64,000 bases of DNA from Closterium sp. NIES-65 (Eukaryota; Streptophyta; Zygnematophyceae; Desmidiales; Closteriaceae). Position numbers and translations under genes: made by a program. The notes below the pieces were generated by a model. The model did no database searches. It was not told the DNA's origin and saw only the letters and a list, made by a program, of their open reading frames with translations. Within the stretch, counting starts at the first letter, position 1; each line of letters opens with the position of its first letter. Shown here piece after piece: positions 53,440-64,000 of this stretch. The stretch lies in assembly GCA_948144175.1 (NCBI GenBank), contig CANXME010002280.1, forward strand, positions 248,001 through 312,000, written 5' to 3'.

Positions 53440-56400
53440 TCAGGTGTCAACATTCATCTCTCCAATAACTAGCTGGGGTCTCGCATCCCCTCCAGCCGCA
53501 CGTTGCAAGGAACATGGATCCGTTGTCCCCTCCCTTCCAATGTTGCTACCAACTGCATCCGACCTTTCACTTGGATTATTAGCATTTGACTCTGGATGCC
53601 GTGGTTGTTGTCCTTGCCCTTGTGGGAGAGCTGGTTGAGTTCGTCCCTGCATTCACATTCATACAACAATAGTTTACATACTTAGATTGATAAGAAACAG
53701 TAGATAAATACATAGATGATTTAAATTATCATGCTCCTGAACATACCTCAATAACCTGTCTGCTGAGCATGAAGTATTGATTCGGATGTGTGATCCCCGT
53801 GGGGCATGGAGCACCTTGCGATGCTTCAAATGTCAAAGCACAGGAAATCTGCCACAGACAAATCAAGCATCCCAGGAAAAGTTAGGAGTAAAAAGGGATT
53901 TAAAAGGAAATCAATCCATTAATATCAGTTACCGTGAACAGACTCAGCGAGCTTACACCAAAGATTGTCAGGGAAGCCTCCCTGGTAGTGCTGCTGGTGT
54001 GTTTCAGCATGATCTCATCCCCCGCTGCTCCTGACAAATTTCAAGGCGCCTCAAAGATTATTCTCTCTACCCTCAGCCTACCTGGTAGTGCTGCTGCCGT
54101 GTCTTCTGCATGATCTCATCCATGGCTGCTCCTGACGACACCCCCATGCGAGAAAGGGCAGCTCTCAAGTTGTCCTCGCTGCGCATAGTACAGGCATGCC
54201 AGAGGGATAAGAGTATATTTTCTGGTATTGACAACGGCCTCTTAGTTGACTACAAAAAGGGTAGCTCTGGAGTTTAGGGTTTAGGGTTCATGCTGCGAAT
54301 ATACAAGGGAAAAGGGCGAATGTTGTGGAAGATTACACCTCAGAAAGACTGAATAAAGACCCTATCATCCAACTCACACACACCTGAAGTGCTTGAAGGG
54401 ACACCCGTGGTGATCTCCCACGCCAGGTGTGCTCATGATGACCTTTACACAGGAGAAGGGAGTGTAGTCGGTGCGCTTGCCCTCAGTAGAACACTGAGCA
54501 CAATACCGTGTGCTTTTGAGGGAATACACACCTGAAGTGCTTGAAGGGGCAGCCGTGGTGATCTCCCACCCCAGGTGTACTCATGATGACCTTCACACAG
54601 GAGAAGGGAGTGTAGTCCGTTCGCTTGCCCTCCTTGCCGTAGTTGTGCCGGATCGAATACGCATACTCCTTGTCAAACCGCTCCGCACCCATCTGCATAT
54701 ATCAGTCCAAGACAAATGCAAAGGTAAAGAAAAAATGAGTATTCGTGTGAAGGGGGTGTAGTCCGTGCGCTTGCCCTCCTTGCCGTAGTTGTGCCGGATG
54801 GAATACGCATACTCCTTGTCGAACCACTCCGCACCCATCTGTGATAGCAATAATGTAAAAAGAAAAATGCAAAACCGGCATCTAAGTATGGGTGTTTATG
54901 TGGATGGAGTGTAGTCTGCAAGGATAGGTGCCACAAGGCGAGTGCATCCTCCAACCTCAGCTCGATGCTTGGTGAGGTGCTTCAAAATATAACAATGTGT
55001 TAGTCGTCACAAGAGTGCCGAGCTGAGCGGACATACCTTTCTGGAGAACTCAGAGCGCCACAAGGCGAGTGCATCCTCCAACCTCAGCTCGATGCTTGAT
55101 GAGGTGCCTCCAAGGAGATTGGGAACAATGCCATAAGCATACGTGCATTTCAAAAATATCACAATTTGTTAGTCCCCACAAGAGTGCAGGGCTGAGCAGA
55201 CATACCTTTCTGGAGAACTCAGAGCGCCAGAATGTGAGTGCATCCTCCAATCTCAGCCCGATGCCCTGCAAGGACGTAAGATGAGGGGAGGGAATAGAGG
55301 AAGTGCATGAAGGTGGGGTGGAATATAGTAAAGAAACAGAAGGAGCAGACGTAATGTGAGTGCATCCTCCAATCTCAGCCCGATGCCCTGCGAGGACGTA
55401 AGATGAGGGGAGGGGATAGAGGAAGTGCATGAAGGTGGGGTGGAATATAGTAAAGAAACAGAAGGAGCAGACGTAATGTGAGTGCATCCTCCAATCTCAG
55501 CCCAATGCCCTGCGAGGACGTAAGATGAGGGGAGGGGATAGAGGAAGTGCATGAAGGTGGGGTGGAATATAGTAAAGAAACAGAAGGAGCAGACGTAATG
55601 TGAGTGCATTCTCCAATCTCAGCCCGATGCCCTGAAAAGAAGCATGGGGTGAGGTGGAAGGGAATTGAGGAAGAACAGGGAAGGCGAAATGGGAGAGAAT
55701 CAATGACATGGTGAAGATACAGAGGACAAAGAATACAAGAGGGATGGCATCGAGAAAATTGCAGGTAAGGGATGCATGCAAATGCATGCAACGTGGGAGC
55801 ACGAAGAAGCACGGGAGTGATCCGTGGGAACGAGAGCACAGTCAGCATGCTTTATAGAAAGAGCTGATGGCGATGCTGAGACGCTGTTGCATAGTCGGCA
55901 TGCTTATAGAAAGAGAAGCAAAGGAGCTCAGCTGCTTTCGATCTGCATCAAGCCAGTTGTACACTGTACCTTAAGAAACAGCCCTAGCTGCATTCTGCCC
56001 CCGTGCCGCAAATGGTGCTCCTCCCGCAACTGGAAATGGTTACCGGGCACACAAGGGGTTGGGTGGGGCATGGAAAAGATGGAAAGGGAATGATTTTCGA
56101 GGCATTCTACGTGGGTTGAATCCCAGTACATGGATGCCACATGTCGTGTGGCTTGCTTGCCCCGTTAGCTTTGTCGACTCGAATCGAAGTACATGGATGG
56201 GTGCAACGACAAAGCTAACGGGGCAAGCAAGCCACACGTCGCTCTTGCGAGCGATTTTGGGGAACTCTAAGTCCACAAAAACCTTTTCACGCCTAACCAC
56301 ATGTGGTGTGGGAGGGTGATGTGGGTGCTTTGGAGGGCAGGTGGGGGATGCAGAGGGGGGACGTGTTTCGGGTGTGCCTGGACAAACCTGCAGACGGACA

Positions 56401-59400
56401 CATGCCGTGGTTGTGGCAGTGGCAGTGGCAGTGGCTGTGGCTGTGGCACGAAATTTGAGGATTCTCGGAGAACTCTCGCATCAAAGCGTACACGGTGCAA
56501 AGAATGGGTACCTTGAAGAAGAGGTGCCGCATGCAGGGAGGAAAAGACTACCCCTAGCCCGAGACGAGCCGACACAGGTGTGTAGTTACTTGCCTACTGC
56601 AGCTCGCCCAGTCCTAATGGCAAAGAATGCGTACCTTGAAGAAGAGGTGTCGCATGCAGAGCGGAAAAGACTGCCGCGCCACAACGTCCAAATCACGGAG
56701 CGACACCTCAGCAGTCTCGCCAGGCTGGCAGAGCAGTGGAGAGACAGGGGGGGGAGAGACGGATGGGGGAGGAGGGTTAGGGAAGGAGAGGAGGATTGGG
56801 GAGGGAAAGGAGGGGAAAAAGGAGGAGATGAGATTTGAGTTGACTCCAACCAAGCTGCCTCAGAAGTCTCTATTTGACCTCAGGTCAAATGGAGGCCTCT
56901 CTGCTTGAAGTTAGTTGTATTACCTGGGAGAAGTCAGGGCCTAGATAGCGTGTGCTGAGAGCCTCAATCACTGGTGTCAGGCGTTCTTGCTCGTCTTCTT
57001 GTATGTGGGCAAGCCACTTCCTGGAGGACGGTGACGGGGTGGGGAGGAAGAAGGGATGAGCAGCAGTGACCGGCTTCAGGCGTTCTTGCTCGTCTTCTTG
57101 TATGTGGGCGAGCCACTTCCTGGGAGACAGGAGGGGACAAAATGGAAACGGAAGGGAAAGATCAATGCAATGTGAATGTCAGAAAAAAAAAATATGAGAT
57201 GGAAATAGTGATTAGACGTGAATCAATCAAACGGAAATATCAATGAGATGTGAAATAACAGACGATACTGCTCAAATAGGAAACCAAAACACCGCATCCA
57301 TACCATTAACTCTCTCATAAACTTTCTTCTCATCAAAATTCCAAGATTCACCTGTTGGTTGCCACGAGTGCTTTGGACAGCTTGGCTCGAAATTGACCAA
57401 CCACAATGGCCGCCAGCTGGCACACACGGACCGGCACGCGTCAGAGAAGGGGACGGATCATTGTCTGAGGAGCCTAAAAGAACAAGCCATGTTTATGAGG
57501 CGCATCACAAGCTATGTTTATGAGGCGCATCACAAGCTAGTGCTCTGGTTAGACTGGCTATTAAGTTGACGTTTTGTTTGCGTCTGACAGCTCAAGCTAT
57601 GTTCATGAGGCGCATCACAAGCTAGTGCTCTGGTTAGCTAAGCTTGGGACTGACCCACCACAATGGCCACCAGCCACACTCAGCAATGAGGGAAAAAAAA
57701 TCACAGCCATGGGAGTGAGGGAGAGGAGAACGCATTAATTCATTAACACAAGAAACATGCAATCCCATACCTGGTCGCTGGGGACTTTTTTGAGTCGACT
57801 CAAAATCGACTTACTATGTGAGGAAGAGGAGAACACATTGATTCATTAACACAAAGAACATGCAATCCCATACCTGGTCTCTGGGGACAAAGGCAAAGCC
57901 CTTTTCGAGATAAACCCTGCGAGAAGCCACCAAATCAGGAACCTCCTCGAATGGAACCTGCCACGAAGGAGAGATCGGATGGGGGATGCGGGGATAGATG
58001 ATGAGACATACGCGTTACTGCCTCCGAATACCTGCCATGCCAGTAAGCGAGCAATCTAACAAGGAAAAAAACCAGAAAGTATGCACTCCAGCGAGTTTCC
58101 ACAGAAACTAAAGGATGTACCTTGTTGTAGACACTGTCAACTGGAGCTATCACGCCGTCGCAGATTTACCTCACAAGTTTACCTTGCATACGTGCGTGCA
58201 AAAATTCACAACGAATGGACTTACCTTGTAGAAGACACTGTCGACTGGAGCAGTCGTGCCATACAGGTTGCCATGACGAAATGGGCAGGTTGGAAGGGCG
58301 GGCAGGTTGGAAAAGTGGCAGGATGGAAAAGGGTTAGGTTGGACAATCCACAGACATGTGCCAGGACTGTTTGGGAGACGTCGCGCCAAAAAGAAACAAC
58401 AGTGATAAAGAAGATGGGGACCAGTCATTGAAGGCGCCACCACTTGGTGACAGAATTATCAGAGAAAGGTAAAAACAAGATTGGACTGGCTGTAAATCGT
58501 TGGGAATAATTTGGTCTTTTGAAGGTAAATTACCATTTGGAACAGGTAGGTTTAGGGACCTGGCCACTTGAGTGAGCTTCTCTCGCACTCCCTGTGTTAG
58601 TGAAGGGGAGAAAGAGAGGTGGGAAGGAGAAATGACTATTGCATTGAACATGGGGACTCAGGCTAATTGGGATTGACGTTTGAAGTGGGACAAACGAGCG
58701 CAAGCAAGAGGCTGGCATGATACTTAGCTAAACGCCAGTAACTTAAGATTCACCCATAACCTAAACAGTACACATTGCACTTGCCGTCATCTCTGCTGCG
58801 CCAATAGCACGATAGGGAAGGCCATTGCTCTCCAAAAACCACCTCTGATCAGCGAGAAAGACGGTGGGGAGCGGAGGAACCAGGGGGAAAAGGGAGGAAC
58901 GGAGGGAAAGACGATAACATGCAATAGATTCACATGCAGTGGTGTAGAACGAAGGAGGCAGTTTTATTCTCTGGCGGTTAGACCCTCACTTGATCGTCTA
59001 AACGCCCCACTAATTGTCTGAAGTGCCCACACGCTGTGGAGATTTCCCATTACTCTCTGGAATGTATCCAATTAGTATATGGAAACTCACTTGGTTTTCA
59101 GGCGTCTCAGCACGGAATCTGTGGCGGATAGAGCCGATTCGTGCGCCAACATCCAGAGATAATATTGTTATTCAATCGTCTGTCTGTACATGTCAACTAA
59201 AGAATCGACTCACCTGGTTTTCAGGGGTCTCAGCTCGGAACCTGTGGCGGAATAGAGCCGATTCTTGCGCCAACAACCACCGCCGTAGCTCCTCCCTGAA
59301 CCACCGCCAAGTGAATAATGGACCACTTAAGGGGTACAACATTGCGAGCCGAGTGATGCGAACCCTTAGGCGACAGTAGGGAATGTTTGAAATGTCTCTA

Positions 59401-60248
59401 ACGACTCATGTGCGACAATAGGCGAGGCGTCTCAAAAGGCTCACGTGCGACAGTAGGCGAGTCGCAGGATGTAGTGCGATATGACGTCTTTGCGACGAGC
59501 GTCAGCCAATGAGCATCCAGCTCGCATGTACTTCCGCCATATGTCTGACACCTGCGAAACAAAGCGTGGTGCGTGTAAATAGCAACACCAGAATCTGAGC
59601 CTGTCTGATGCCACCGAGAGACAGAAGTATCATGATCTGGCACGAAATACGGGAACTACCATCAATTGGCACGAAAGAAACGGCGTGACGCTATCATGCA
59701 AGCTCCTACCTGGCTAAACGTTTCCGCCAATCTTTCAGAGGTAGGACGCACATACCATGCTGTCGAGCTCGTCCACCTTTGTTCCGCGCGCCTTGGCGTC
59801 GTCGATCGCCTTGAGCACTGCGCACGGAAAAACAAGACTCGCTTCAGATTCCGTTACAAACGAGTGGACAGGCCACGACGAGCCGTGAACCGGACCTACG
59901 CGACGAATCTCAGACCGTCCTTTGACCCGTTCGATTCTATCCTGCACGCTTCGGGAGCCAACCGTTTTCCAGACATGTTATTGCAAAACAGATATCTAGG
60001 CTTTTTTTTTCTAATGCTAGCTCACCCCGGAGCCGGTCCAGCGCGAACTCCTCGAATTGCTCCATGGCCACCTCTTCCCCCACCGGCGCCTCGTCGTACA
60101 TCGACAGCTGGCACGCGGAAGCTCCGCCGCTTCCTGCGGAGGATTTCCATCCCGACAGACCTACGCCGCGACCGTCGGCGCCGACCGTGCCGGGACCCTG
60201 CGCTACTGAAGGTGCGGCTCGTTTTCGTGAGGTTACGTTGAAATCCAT
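53440..60248 (-). CDS. PRI2: DNA primase large subunit (17 exons)
   Basis: Exons (minus): 60026-60248, 59756-59817, 59445-59551, 59214-59295, 58785-58844, 58534-58591, 58225-58244, 57874-57957, 57352-57416, 56924-57020, 56635-56724, 55970-56029, 55206-55265, 54532-54692, 54082-54178, 53756-53848, 53440-53646; 1626 nt, 541 aa, phases consistent. The protein partners the small primase subunit and Pol alpha to make RNA primers. N-terminal half: [44 protein letters not shown]-terminal Fe-S domain: [10 protein letters not shown] (C309), [36 protein letters not shown] (C388), [10 protein letters not shown] (C404), ISCALTFEA (C445), HPNQYF; the Cys spacing matches human PRIM2. Exon 7 is a 20-nt microexon. 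The donor after exon 5 is GC. The Gln/Pro-rich tail is lineage-specific. Confidence 0.96.
53970..57121 (-). repeat. ghost exon fragments, 3' half of PRI2
   Basis: Exon 15: downstream ghost about 53970-54030. Exon 14: downstream 3' ghost 54385-54477 (with donor) and upstream 5' ghost 54755-54840 ([20 protein letters not shown]). Exon 13: upstream ghosts of its first about 32 nt in three 123-bp tandem units (55266-55634) and downstream near-full copies at 55036-55095 (donor intact, acceptor lost) and 54936-54985. Exon 11: downstream ghost 56515-56570 (CMRHLFFK with donor). Exon 10: upstream ghost 57069-57121 ([14 protein letters not shown] with acceptor). Confidence 0.9.
56145..56238. repeat. 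perfect 32-bp inverted repeat (hairpin) in PRI2 intron 11
   Basis: Arms 56145-56176 and 56207-56238 are exact reverse complements (core GTGGCTTGCTTGCCCCGTTA), separated by 30 nt. A short direct repeat AGTACATGGATG (56127-56138, 56188-56199) overlaps one arm and the loop. The transcript would fold into a long perfect stem. Confidence 0.95.
57640..59440 (-). repeat. ghost exon fragments, 5' half of PRI2
   Basis: Exon 9: upstream ghost 57640-57680 (AIVVGQ). Exon 8: 57771-57790 repeats VP-DQ|GTATGG. Exon 7: a second 20-nt microexon copy at 58121-58140. Exon 4: downstream ghost 59092-59150 ([12 protein letters not shown] with GTGAGT). Exon 3: downstream ghosts 59395-59440 and about 59350-59380 (RLAYCR end). 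Confidence 0.82.
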
Positions 60249-61720
60249 TGGGCAAAGGTATAGTGACGCCGAACAAACGTGACGTTGGCTGGGAAACGAA
60301 GCGGTATGCGAATCCAATATAGGGCCGAGAAAAAGGAATCCAAGGTCATGCGCTTCTAGATGTCACAATGTTGTACACGAAGACTAATCTATCCGACTAA
60401 ATCTAGAGCCAGAAAGTCGTCGGCCTCTCAGACCTGGATTTGGCACGCGGCTAAAGAGCTTGAGAATGAAACGCGCATTTGGTGACTTCACTTCCCAGCA
60501 TCACTCAGTTCTAACTTCACCAAAGAACAGGCTGAGCGAGGAAGAAGGAAGAATGAAGCGACTGGTGAAAGCGAAACTCGAATCCTTCCATTCCAAGGAA
60601 TGGCTCGAGGATAGACAGAGCGGCAGAAAAGAGTTGGCGGGAAAACGGACTCGAGAATTCAAAGCTGCAAATTTCGCGGCATTGGGATTCGCAGTACTCC
60701 ATAAGGATGGATCGATTACAGTAGAACGCGGTACACACTTAATGGATGCAAAAACACTTCTTCCGTAAAACTACATTCTCAAACCCTATCTCGAGCATGT
60801 GTCGTGTTTTCCTTGCCGTGTGATGTTGGAGTATCCACGGACAGAAGCCAGAGAGCGCTGGCAAATACGCCCCCCCTGTTCCTTTCCCGCCTTCCCCCCA
60901 GGCTGTCGTTCGTCCTTCGCACCGACAAGCCACGCGGTAGGCGCACCAATGGTGATGGCTGTGGGGCCACTGGCCAGCCAACTATTTTCCGCCACCTGCC
61001 TGAACCAGCGCTTTTCTCCAGCTTTCATTCCGCGCCCACGTCCGCGGGCTGCGACTCGCGCACATCAGCACAACTTGCGCCAGACGGATTTACCACACCC
61101 AACCCACCACCGTCCCCCCCCAACACGGGCAGGAAGGCTCCCTCGATCTTCCAGTGATGGCTGCCGCCAATCTTCCCCGCACCCAGCAAGACCTCCCCTA
61201 TCTCCAACCCGCCGTCACTTTGGAATGCCGCGTTTCCCCGAGTCTCTCCACCTTTCCGCTTTCCGCCTCCCCCGGTCTTCAGTTTCATCAGTCCGACTTC
61301 TCGACTTATCCGCCTATCAACATCCATCTCCCCTCAAGGGTGCCCTGCATGCATCTCGTTGCTGTTCGGTTTGTTGCGTTCCAAAACGGCGAGCAGAAAC
61401 TACCGTGTTCAAACCTGAGGAACCTCATTGAACCGTATGTTAGGAGCCATATTTCAAAGCACTGGACATACTGGATTACTCCTGCATACAACCCGAAGAA
61501 CCATCATTCACGTTCGTAGCACGTCAAGTCTCCAAAATTAGTTCCAGCTTCACTTTGTTTCTTTCTTCGAGCAGCAAGTTTTCGCCATCTACACCAGAGG
61601 TCCTGACTCGTTTTAGGAACCGCTTAGCAACAAGTTCACTCGTTTCTCGCGTTGTGTAGCCGCGGTTTCTTACTCCAATTTAGCTCATCCTAGTTCCCGA
61701 ATCCCGAGCATAGAGGACAA
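60249..61720. other. divergent intergenic region with a small unassigned ORF
   Basis: Lies between the PRI2 start and the plus-strand ORF at 61721. ORF 60460-60768 (+, 102 aa) is Lys/Arg/Glu-rich (RMKRLVKAKLESFHSKEWL) and unrecognised. Longer overlapping frames at 60799-61519 are Pro/Ser-rich with no conserved feature and may be 5' UTR of the 61721 gene. No repeats noted. Confidence 0.4.
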
Positions 61721-63880
61721 ATGTCGAACGAGGAAGACTCGCTAGTTTTAGTAGACTGCGGAGACGCGTACGTCCTCCTCTACGATTCTAAGTACCAATC
61801 CGTTGAAGAGGCAATAGTCGACAGCGCCGGACGCGCCTTGGCGAGCGACGTGGCGCTACCTTCGCCGGAAACTGCTCATGTAACCGACGGTGCTGCACAC
61901 TCCTCGCAACTCGACGCCTTGCCAGAAGATTCAGTCTACGAATCGCAGCAAGCTGAAGGACCGGCGGAATTTCCGGATAGTCTTGACACTGACGCGCAGG
62001 CTTCTGTTGTTCGTGATAGTAACGGAGCAGCGATACCGGGTTCGCGACCAGACTTACAGGCGTTACAACAAGAGTCGGAGACGTTATCCGGGTCCTCTGG
62101 TTCTGCTGGCGCGGCGAAGCAGGTTCTCTCGTTGCATCGTTTGAAGCAAATCAGCCTGCGAGGGGGGAAGAAAGGCGCGAAATGGATCCGGCGAACAGTC
62201 GATGTGGTAACCAACGGGAAAGGCAAGACGTTTTTTCTGTCGGGGCTGAAAGGCGCCGGAAGTGCGGGAGGGACCGAAAAGGCAGGAGGCAGCGGCGATT
62301 TGGAGTCGTTGTCGCAAACTTGTAGCGAGGATGATGTGATGCCGAGGCTTATAAACTTAACGCGCGCGCTTAGCAGAGTCACGGAAGCTGAGAGCTGGCA
62401 GGAGAGAGGGGAATCGTGCGACTTGCGCAATCGCCTGACGCGAATTGCGGATCTCGAGTCTGCCGCGCTCGAGATTTCCGGCAGTCTCCCCCCATCGAGT
62501 GCGCTTGTAACGGGTATATATAACTCGTTTTATGGAGATAATATTCTTGACGATACTGTAGATGGCAGTGCGGATATGGCGAGCTACAGTGATTTCGGTA
62601 TCTCGTTTGATATGGTTGGGAAGGCCAGGGCAAGCGGGGAGGAGCAGGTGAGTTTTACTGATAAGTTCAGGCAAGTGGGGAAGCGGAACCAAATGCATAT
62701 CAACGCGATAAGGAGGGCCAAGGAGAGGAGTCGCTCTGCCTCGTTAGAAGGCCAACTGCTGGACTCTATAGCGGAGCACAGCAACTCCAACCGTACGAGT
62801 GGCAGACAGAGTGAAAATAACGAAGGGGCTTCTAGCGAGGCGCGGGAGGCAGGGGAAAACGGAGCAGGTACCGGATTGGAGGAGGATTGTGATTTAGGGA
62901 ATGAAGGACACGTGGACATGGCGAGCTACAGTGATTATGGCTTATCGTTTGATATGGTGGGGAAGGGCGGGGCGAATGGTGGGGAGAAGGTGGGATTTAC
63001 GGATAAGTTCAGGCAAGTAGGAAAGCGGAACCAGATGCATATCAACGCGTTTCGGAGGGACAAGGGCAGGGACAGGCACGGCGGTGACTCGATAGTGGGT
63101 GGGTTGGAGGACTCTATAACGGTGCAATCCGGTTCCAAGGTTGGTGAAAGGGGCGGGGGCGAGGGCGTAAACCCAAGCTGCGAAAAGCAGAGTTCCAGTG
63201 AAGCGGTTCGCATGGGTATTGATGGAGATGTTGTTAGTGGGAGCAGGGGGGGCAGTGCTAGTACTGGTAGCAAGAGTGACTGTAACGAGCGAGTAGCAGT
63301 GGCAGGGGAAAGCACGGTTGGTGACAAGGATGGGGAACAGCAGGCTGGTGAGGGGGACGCTGGGGGAGGCGCTGGGGGGAGCGCTGATGGTGGTGGATCT
63401 CAGGGAGGGCATGCTGAGCCCTTGGCATCCATCTCGTTCAGAACAGCAGCGGATTCTCTCCCCGGCACTGAAGCATCTGCGTCCCTTGCTTGCACAGACG
63501 CGGTCCCGTCCCTCCCCCGCATGGAAGCATCTGCGGAATCGTCTTCTGGGAGCTTGCTGGCGTCATCGGTTCTCCCCCCGGCCCTGCTGGCAGTGCTGGG
63601 CAATAAGGGAGAAACAATCTCGGGGAAATGTGAGGCCGCCTGGGGGGGCTCATCTGATGCTTCAGCGACTTTTGCGACGACTGGAGATTCGGCCGAAAGG
63701 GAGTTGAGGGATGAGTGTGGCTTGGCAGGACAGCAGAAGCTGGCCCCCACTGGCGGGGGCTACAGTGGCGGGGCAGAAGCTGCAGCAGTAGCCGCTCCAG
63801 TGGGGGCTACAGTGGCTCCAGTGGGGGCTACAGTGGCTCCAGTGGATGCTACAGCAGTTTGCAGCAACCACACACAGTAG
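61721..63880 (+). CDS. uncharacterised protein with two 114-residue-spaced repeats
   Basis: Open frame of 719 codons from ATG at 61721 (MSNEEDSLVLVDCGDAYVLL) to TAG at 63878-63880; no product recognised. The N-terminus is acidic. A basic patch GGKKGAKWIRRTVDVV lies near residues 150-165. Two copies of a block starting DMASYSDFGISFDMVGK (residue 285) and DMASYSDYGLSFDMVGK (residue 399) continue with FTDKFRQVGKRNQMHINA. The C-terminal third is low-complexity Gly/Ser/Ala/Glu, ending in VAPVGATVAPVGAT repeats. Composition suggests a largely disordered intracellular protein. An intron near the 3' end, extending the protein beyond the window, is possible. Confidence 0.6.
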   Translation: MSNEEDSLVLVDCGDAYVLLYDSKYQSVEEAIVDSAGRALASDVALPSPETAHVTDGAAHSSQLDALPEDSVYESQQAEGPAEFPDSLDTDAQASVVRDSNGAAIPGSRPDLQALQQESETLSGSSGSAGAAKQVLSLHRLKQISLRGGKKGAKWIRRTVDVVTNGKGKTFFLSGLKGAGSAGGTEKAGGSGDLESLSQTCSEDDVMPRLINLTRALSRVTEAESWQERGESCDLRNRLTRIADLESAALEISGSLPPSSALVTGIYNSFYGDNILDDTVDGSADMASYSDFGISFDMVGKARASGEEQVSFTDKFRQVGKRNQMHINAIRRAKERSRSASLEGQLLDSIAEHSNSNRTSGRQSENNEGASSEAREAGENGAGTGLEEDCDLGNEGHVDMASYSDYGLSFDMVGKGGANGGEKVGFTDKFRQVGKRNQMHINAFRRDKGRDRHGGDSIVGGLEDSITVQSGSKVGERGGGEGVNPSCEKQSSSEAVRMGIDGDVVSGSRGGSASTGSKSDCNERVAVAGESTVGDKDGEQQAGEGDAGGGAGGSADGGGSQGGHAEPLASISFRTAADSLPGTEASASLACTDAVPSLPRMEASAESSSGSLLASSVLPPALLAVLGNKGETISGKCEAAWGGSSDASATFATTGDSAERELRDECGLAGQQKLAPTGGGYSGGAEAAAVAAPVGATVAPVGATVAPVDATAVCSNHTQ

Positions 63881-64000
63881 CTACAGCCGCTGCAGCAGCA
63901 ATAGCAGCAACTATCGCTGCCGAATTGGTAACAGCAGTCAATTCCCCCCAGTTACATCCTGCTGCCGAGTCAGCTGACTCAGCTCCAACTCATGCACGCG
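63881..64000. other. GC-rich end of window
   Basis: GCAGCA/GCTGC-rich sequence that continues the Ala/Gln-type composition of the preceding ORF in other frames. It may belong to the same gene after splicing. Confidence 0.3.

Noticed and set aside
61025..61327. 100-aa minus-strand ORF upstream of the 61.7-kb gene
   Set aside because: Overlaps equally long plus-strand frames, no recognisable feature; likely 5' UTR or promoter sequence.

Overview
The window is eukaryotic nuclear DNA. Its host genes are split into many short exons with GT-AG junctions. The closest relatives I can recall for the conserved genes (DNA primase large subunit, signal peptide peptidase, LUC7-type splicing factor) are from green plants, and the retrotransposons carry plant-type tRNA-iMet primer sites. 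I infer a streptophyte (charophyte alga or bryophyte-grade). A zygnematophyte such as Closterium is only a guess.

Layout. 1-20.95 kb is nested mobile DNA. It holds a Ty1/copia element with a 3' LTR (1-5151), three short non-autonomous LTR elements (about 5152-6503, 7201-8541, 14162-15593; the last two have perfect 5-bp target duplications) and two minus-strand copia copies (9.0-13.0 kb, which lacks integrase, and 13.1-20.95 kb, which is split by the third short element). 21.2-24.0 kb is a decayed paralogue of a small secreted-protein family and carries a MITE nested in a MITE. 24.3-27.7 kb is a 3'-truncated copia element. 28.6-35.2 kb holds two intact, head-to-head, five-exon genes for cysteine-rich, probably GPI-anchored, folate-receptor-like proteins. 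36.0-47.3 kb is a 13-exon LUC7-like gene (minus) whose 5.7-kb ninth intron contains an RT/endonuclease non-LTR element sitting between (GA)n tracts. 47.8-52.9 kb is a 10-exon signal peptide peptidase gene (minus). 53.4-60.2 kb is a 17-exon DNA primase large-subunit gene (minus). 61.7-63.9 kb is a large uncharacterised ORF (plus).

Functionally the host genes are housekeeping (replication priming, 5' splice-site selection, ER intramembrane proteolysis) plus a cell-surface family. They do not form a pathway.

The most striking signal is shared by every spliced host gene here. Introns contain tandemly duplicated fragments of the neighbouring exon (ghost exons). Upstream fragments are almost always the exon's 5' part with its acceptor, and downstream fragments its 3' part with its donor, while one intact in-frame exon is kept. 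I could assemble LUC7, SPP, PRI2 and two folate-receptor-like genes to the base with all phases consistent (448, 359, 541, 319 and 333 aa), so the fragments are extra to working genes.
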